Below, piece after piece: positions 47,976 through 48,828 of a stretch of DNA of 48,828 nucleotides. This stretch comes from CALOBA01 sp942491465. Its GTDB lineage: Bacteria > Pseudomonadota > Gammaproteobacteria > Chromatiales > Chromatiaceae. Position numbers and translations under genes: made by a program. The notes under the pieces are model-generated. The model searched no databases and had not been told where the DNA came from. It was given only the letters and a program-made list of their open reading frames with translations. The stretch is from positions 1 through 48,828 of the forward strand of contig CALOBA010000013.1 of assembly GCA_942491465.1 (NCBI GenBank). Reading direction: 5' to 3'. Positions within the stretch are counted from its first letter, which is position 1, and each line of letters opens with the position of its first letter.

Positions 47976-48828
47976 CTACCACCATGGGCAGGCCCGGTGC
48001 CTCCGGCGGGTTTCAAGGCGCGACCGGCCGCGCCGCCACCACAGCCAGATGATCAGGCCGATCCAGGCCGCGCCGAGCCAGCCGATGACGCCGTCGTAGC
48101 CGCCGGTGAGAAAGGCCAGGGCCGCCTGATCGTCGCCGCTCGGCGGCCCGGCGGGTGACCTGGATGACGAAGACCCAGCCGGCATGCAGGCCGATGCACC
48201 AGCCGATGTGGCCGGTGGCGCCGCACCAGCGCCAGCAGCACGCCGGCCAGGAACAGGGCAACCAGGGAGTCCAGGTGCTCCCACCGCGGCAGGCCGGTGA
48301 AGGTGCTGGTGAAGATCTGCCAGTTCGTCGCCCAACCGTAGGCCAGGTCGGCGGGCAGGCCATGAGGCTTCATGAAATGGACCGCCGCATAGAGCAGGGC
48401 GGACCAGGCGGCGGCCGAGGCGACGGCGCCGCGGCGGCGGATGGCCGAGAATAGGGTTACGCGGAAGAACAGCTCCTCCAGCAGGCCGATCAGCAGGCCG
48501 CCGATCAGCGCGGCGACGGCCTTCTCCAGCAGCGATGCGGCCATCTGCGCTCCCCAGGTCTCGGGTACCCGCACGCCGAGCAGCAACAGGGCCGCCACCA
48601 GAGCGCCGAGCATGGCGACACCGAGCAGCCAGCCCATCGCCGCCGTGCCCAGCAGGGTCGGGGTGCCGACAGCGAACCCGAGGGATGTACGGTTGGCCAG
48701 GCCCTGCCAGCGCAGGAACCACTGAACACCCGCCAGCATCGCCACCTGCGCCACCCGTCCCATCAGCCGTTCCGGCTCCAGCGTCAGCCAGCCCGGCAAC
48801 ATCAGCAGCCAGGTCATCAGCGCCGCCA
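47976..48828 (-). CDS. CPBP family intramembrane metalloprotease, partial, frameshifted
   Basis: Polytopic membrane protein of the CAAX-protease/bacteriocin-processing family, related to Rce1. The glutamate motif is LLEELFFRVTLFSAIRRRG and the second motif YAAVHFMKPHG. A third His (GLHAGWVFVIQ) appears only after a frame change near 48205. Further shifts lead to GGYDGVIGWLGAAWIGLIIW then LWWRRGRSR and the stop at 47976. The first in-frame ATG is at 48815-48817. The frame stays open to the window edge, so the true start may lie outside. The substrate is unknown. Confidence 0.85.
   Translation of the reverse strand, partial: GGADDLAADVAGLADAGAGTADGTGGAGGDAGGCSVVPALAGPGQPYIPRVRCRHPDPAGHGGDGLAARCRHARRSGGGPVAARRAGTRDLGSADGRIAAGEGRRRADRRPADRPAGGAVLPRNPILGHPPPRRRRLGRRLVRPALCGGPFHEASWPARRPGLRLGDELADLHQHLHRPAAVGAPGLPGCPVPGRRAAGAGAAPPATSAGASACMPAGSSSSRSPAGPPSGDDQAALAFLTGGYDGVIGWLGAAWIGLIIWLWWRRGRSRLETRRRHRACPWW

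Overview
The window is a high-GC gammaproteobacterial chromosome segment, most like a purple sulfur bacterium or relative (Chromatiales). This rests on the gene orders ffs-dnaX-ybaB-recR, minCDE and leuS-lptE-holA-proA-nadD-rsfS, on a FccA-like dihaem cytochrome c, on a KaiB-type clock protein beside a PAS histidine kinase, and on the transposase types. No rRNA or tRNA is visible, so the taxonomy is inference.

Layout. 0.05-5.5 kb: 4.5S RNA, dnaX, ybaB, recR, hinT, minC, minD, minE (+). 5.7-9.6 kb (-): sensor kinase, response regulator, KaiB-like protein, ABM-domain protein. 9.9-14.7 kb (+): a small unknown gene and an RND efflux pair. 14.9-25.1 kb: an accessory island with broken HEPN-like and RAYT genes, hicBA, a truncated surface-protein gene, two insertion sequences, long repeats, and what reads as a decayed chromosomal integron. 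25.4-34.1 kb (+): leuS to a WYL regulator and a DUF89 protein. 34.3-36.2 kb: dihaem peroxidase and dihaem cytochrome. 36.4-40.8 kb (-): a zinc-uptake operon behind a palindrome that looks like a Zur box. 40.8-44.5 kb (-): GGDEF cyclase, then TelA, XpaC-like and a small membrane protein. 44.9-48.8 kb: glycogen phosphorylase (+), LMW phosphatase and CPBP protease (-).

The most interesting part is 19.2-22.8 kb. Three related attC-like sites share a 13-bp stem. Low-GC genes all point away from a remnant of an integron-type tyrosine recombinase (+ strand). That remnant has lost its catalytic core and abuts an IS4-type element. The first cassette, a membrane-anchored von Willebrand A protein, has boundaries that fit the integron rule: its first bases (TTCGGC) are complementary to its own R'' box (GCCGAAC). 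The next gene encodes a HAD-like protein I do not recognise.

A strong caution is sequence quality. Single-base frameshifts interrupt conserved housekeeping genes (dnaX, ybaB, minC, minD, minE, glgP) in 0.3-11.4 kb and 46.6-48.8 kb, while 25.4-46.6 kb is almost clean. A run of 48 T lies exactly between two copies of a duplication. Many single-base breaks are probably sequencing errors; the large recombinase deletions are not explained that way.
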